7,519 nucleotides of DNA from NBML01 sp029939535. Its GTDB lineage: Bacteria > Desulfobacterota > Desulfobacteria > Desulfobacterales > Desulfobacteraceae. The DNA is taken from the NCBI GenBank assembly GCA_029939535.1, contig JAOZST010000186.1, positions 1 to 7,519 on the forward strand, in the 5' to 3' direction. Below, in pieces: positions 5,842 through 7,519 of this stretch. The translations under genes were made by a program, and so were the position numbers. Every line of letters starts with the position of its first letter. Position 1 is the first letter of the stretch. The notes under the pieces are model-generated. The model did no database searches. It was not told the origin of the DNA and saw only the letters and a list, made by a program, of their open reading frames with translations.

Positions 5842-6756
5842 ATGATAATTTTGAATACCATATTCCCTTTGTTTGTACTTCTTTTTTTGGGCAGTATTTT
5901 AAAAAAGCTTAACATAACAAACGACATTTTTTTAAGAACATCTGATAAATTGATTTATTATATTTTTTTTCCTGCCATGCTTTTCTGGAAGATAGGAGGT
6001 TCCTCGTCAAAGGGTGGAATCAGTATTGGTTTGTGTGTTGCCGCAATTATTGCCGTTTGTATTGTTTATATCTTAAGTCTTATAAGCATGAAAATCTTTA
6101 AGATATCAAGTTTTCAGGCAGGGACGTTTTCCCAGGCCTGTTACAGGTTTAATACATATCTTGGTATGGCTATTCTGATAAATACCCTGGGTGAGCCGGG
6201 AGTCTTAAATTTTGGAATACTTTTAGGCTTCATAATTCCAATTATAAATGTTTTTGCAGTTGCAACCCTGATATGGCACTCGGGCCATGAACTTGATTTG
6301 AAAGAAAAAATTAATTTCATGATCAAAGCTTTAGTATCCAATCCCCTTATTATTGGATGTGTTGCAGGTATTATTTTTTCAAAGTTCAACCTTAAATTCC
6401 CTGTGTTTATAGACAACACGTTCAGCCTTATGACTGCCGTTACTTTGCCTCTGGCATTGATCTCCATTGGAGGCTCTCTTTCCTTTGCAGGTCTTGCAAA
6501 TAATACAAAAATTTCATTTCTTGCCTCTTTTTTGAAATTATTAATTCTGCCTCTGACAGGGTATATACTGCTCAAGGCCTTCAATATAACAGGGGTCCCC
6601 TTTAAAACAGGGATGATATTTTTTGCCCTTCCAACTTCAACGGCAATCTATGTTCTATCTTCACAACTTAACAGTGATACTGAACTTGCGTCTGCTTCAA
6701 TAATGCTTTCAACTCTGCTGTCTTTTTTTCCCTTATCCATTATTTTGCTCATTTAA
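5842..6756 (+). CDS. AEC-family (auxin efflux carrier-like) membrane transporter
   Basis: This 304-residue, strongly hydrophobic protein has about ten predicted membrane segments. The first (about 3-20) is followed by KLIYYIFFPAMLFWKIGG (36-53). The family FRxN-like segment appears as CYRFNTYLGMAI after the third segment. Later come PLALISIGGSLSF and the C-terminal ALPTSTAIYVLSSQL...STLLSFFPLSIILL, both typical of AEC. Length is normal for the family. Known bacterial members move organic acids such as malate, and many are uncharacterised, so the substrate here is unknown. It diverges from the D-amino-acid transaminase across 217 bp containing palindromes, so it may move a D-amino acid or 2-oxo acid; that is inference. 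The Shine-Dalgarno is weak: GGAG lies about 13 nt before ATG 5842, and an upstream start is excluded by an in-frame TAG. Base composition is visibly AT-richer than the alr-ligase block. Confidence 0.88.
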   Translation: MIILNTIFPLFVLLFLGSILKKLNITNDIFLRTSDKLIYYIFFPAMLFWKIGGSSSKGGISIGLCVAAIIAVCIVYILSLISMKIFKISSFQAGTFSQACYRFNTYLGMAILINTLGEPGVLNFGILLGFIIPIINVFAVATLIWHSGHELDLKEKINFMIKALVSNPLIIGCVAGIIFSKFNLKFPVFIDNTFSLMTAVTLPLALISIGGSLSFAGLANNTKISFLASFLKLLILPLTGYILLKAFNITGVPFKTGMIFFALPTSTAIYVLSSQLNSDTELASASIMLSTLLSFFPLSIILLI

Positions 6757-6766
6757 AAATGTTGTG

Positions 6767-6820
6767 AAAAATAGTTAATTTGAGAATTGATTTTGGTAAT
6801 TACAATTTAAAACTATTTTT
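6767..6820 (+). terminator. AT-rich stem-loop just after the AEC gene, possible terminator
   Basis: AAAAATAGTT (6767-6776) pairs perfectly with AACTATTTTT (6811-6820). Inside, AATTG (6785-6789) pairs with CAATT (6803-6807). It begins 11 nt after the AEC stop, and its 3' arm ends in five T. The stem has very few G-C pairs, so termination would be weak, and it could act in either direction. Confidence 0.35.
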
Positions 6821-6906
6821 GAAGCATTATGAAGGATGCCAAATTTTGAAATGTCTTTACATTGTTCACAGATATGTTATGAAATTGCCGAAGTAAAAAA
6901 ACAATC

Positions 6907-6936
6907 TTGACCAAATATAATTTTAAGCTGTGTGAT
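6907..6936 (+). promoter_or_regulatory. Candidate promoter for the gene at 6990
   Basis: Two overlapping options exist. One is TTGACC (6907-6912) with TGTGAT 18 nt later (6931-6936). The other is a perfect TATAAT (6916-6921) without a convincing -35. The rest of 6821-6989 shows nothing else beyond AT-rich sequence and the G tract. Confidence 0.3.
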
Positions 6937-6973
6937 ATCCAGGTTTACTTTGCAACTTGTTGAACATGGTATA

Positions 6974-6981
6974 GGGGGGGG
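6974..6981 (+). repeat. G8 homopolymer in the leader of the right-edge gene
   Basis: Eight consecutive G lie 8 nt before ATG 6990 and adjoin the purine-rich GAAGAGGGA that serves as ribosome-binding region. Length change here would alter leader spacing but not the reading frame. Confidence 0.9.
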
Positions 6982-6989
6982 AAGAGGGA

Positions 6990-7519
6990 ATGGCTGTTCA
7001 GTTCACTAATCGTATTGGCAAACAGTATTATCTCCAAGAAGGAAAAACAAAGACTGGAAAACCTCGATATTTTTTCTCGGCACAACAACAGGGGAAAGGT
7101 GAGATTGTTGATCAGATCCCTTCTGGATATGAAATCTATGAGCATCCAGAAAACGCTCAGGTGTTTTTAAGAAAAATACGTTCCCAACTAATCACCGACT
7201 TTGAGAAACAACTCGTTGAGAAAGCTGTCAAAGCATTGCAACGCTCCAAACGGTATATCATTGATCGTAAGAATGAGTATATCACGATTTATGAATCAAG
7301 TGCCGATGTTGAAAATGTCACAAGGATCTTTAGTGATTCCCCGAAATCTACCCATCTTCGTTCAGGAATTACGATGGATGATGCCATAAATATGATTGTC
7401 GGTGGGCACTATACTGCCATGCTCCGATTTAACCTTGCGAATAGAGAGCAACGAACATTTACGGCAGAACGGTTCTGTTTTCGAGGCGCAATTGATGATT
7501 GGATCTATCTTGATGGTCC
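6990..7519 (+). CDS. Uncharacterised conserved-type protein, 3' end outside window
   Basis: An open frame runs from ATG 6990 to the right edge, giving 176 residues with no stop. It begins MAVQFTNRIGKQYYLQEGKT, then TKTGKPRYFFS, and IPSGYEIYEHPENAQVFLRK around 43-62. From memory, this N-terminal pattern (MAVxFTNRxG-YYL-GKTKTGKPRYFFS ... IPxGYEIYE-P-NAQVFLR) recurs in a widely scattered family of hypothetical proteins of unknown function; no search was possible. The sequence is soluble, rich in charged residues, with no signal peptide or membrane segment. A middle part (about 95-115) reads YITIYESSADVENVTRIFSD, and the visible end has AERFCFRGAIDDWIYLDG. No catalytic motif is recognised. Codon use is ordinary coding in this frame, and the opposite strand has only a short frame of 66 codons across the start. 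It is separated from AEC by 233 nt, so it is probably a separate unit. Confidence 0.8.
   Translation, partial: MAVQFTNRIGKQYYLQEGKTKTGKPRYFFSAQQQGKGEIVDQIPSGYEIYEHPENAQVFLRKIRSQLITDFEKQLVEKAVKALQRSKRYIIDRKNEYITIYESSADVENVTRIFSDSPKSTHLRSGITMDDAINMIVGGHYTAMLRFNLANREQRTFTAERFCFRGAIDDWIYLDG

Noticed and set aside
6141..6584. A 147-codon minus-strand frame
   Set aside because: Antisense to the AEC transporter, whose membrane pattern and motifs are clear.

Overview
The window looks like a draft-genome or metagenome scaffold from a Gram-negative-type bacterium. A run of exactly 100 N at 2127-2226 marks an assembly join. Bacterial-type ferritin, alanine racemase and D-amino-acid transaminase are present. 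The overall flavour resembles Desulfobacterota, but that is only an impression: no rRNA, tRNA or phylogenetic marker is available. No mobile element, CRISPR array or RNA gene was seen.

Layout. From 5624 down to 1, six genes lie head to tail on the minus strand. In transcription order they are: a D-amino-acid transaminase (5624-4782); a short intergenic palindrome cluster; a non-haem ferritin (4687-4178); alanine racemase (4173-2956); a CapA-family metallophosphatase-like protein with the N gap inside it (2954-1911); a glutamate/aspartate-racemase-family protein (1895-996); and a D-Ala-D-Ala-ligase-like ATP-grasp enzyme (974, running off the left edge). The gaps from ferritin to the ligase are only 4, 1, 15 and 21 nt, so this stretch is very probably one transcript. 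A good promoter (TTGACA, -10 near 5691-5697) precedes the transaminase. On the plus strand, diverging from it, is an AEC-family membrane transporter (5842-6756), followed by an AT-rich stem-loop. At the right edge an uncharacterised gene (6990 onward, open-ended) starts just after a G8 tract.

How the genes fit together. Alanine racemase makes D-Ala. The transaminase exchanges D-Ala and 2-oxoglutarate with pyruvate and D-Glu. The racemase-family protein can make a second acidic D-amino acid. The Ddl-like ATP-grasp enzyme can join an amino acid to another amine. CapA-family proteins are known from poly-gamma-glutamate loci. Together this reads as a D-amino-acid supply and ligation locus. However, the ligase and the racemase both depart from the housekeeping peptidoglycan enzymes at substrate-contact motifs, CapA has no visible membrane anchor, and no CapB/CapC is present. 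The most interesting possibility is therefore a specialised D-amino-acid conjugate or peptide rather than ordinary wall precursor synthesis. That is inference, and the genes beyond the left edge would decide it.
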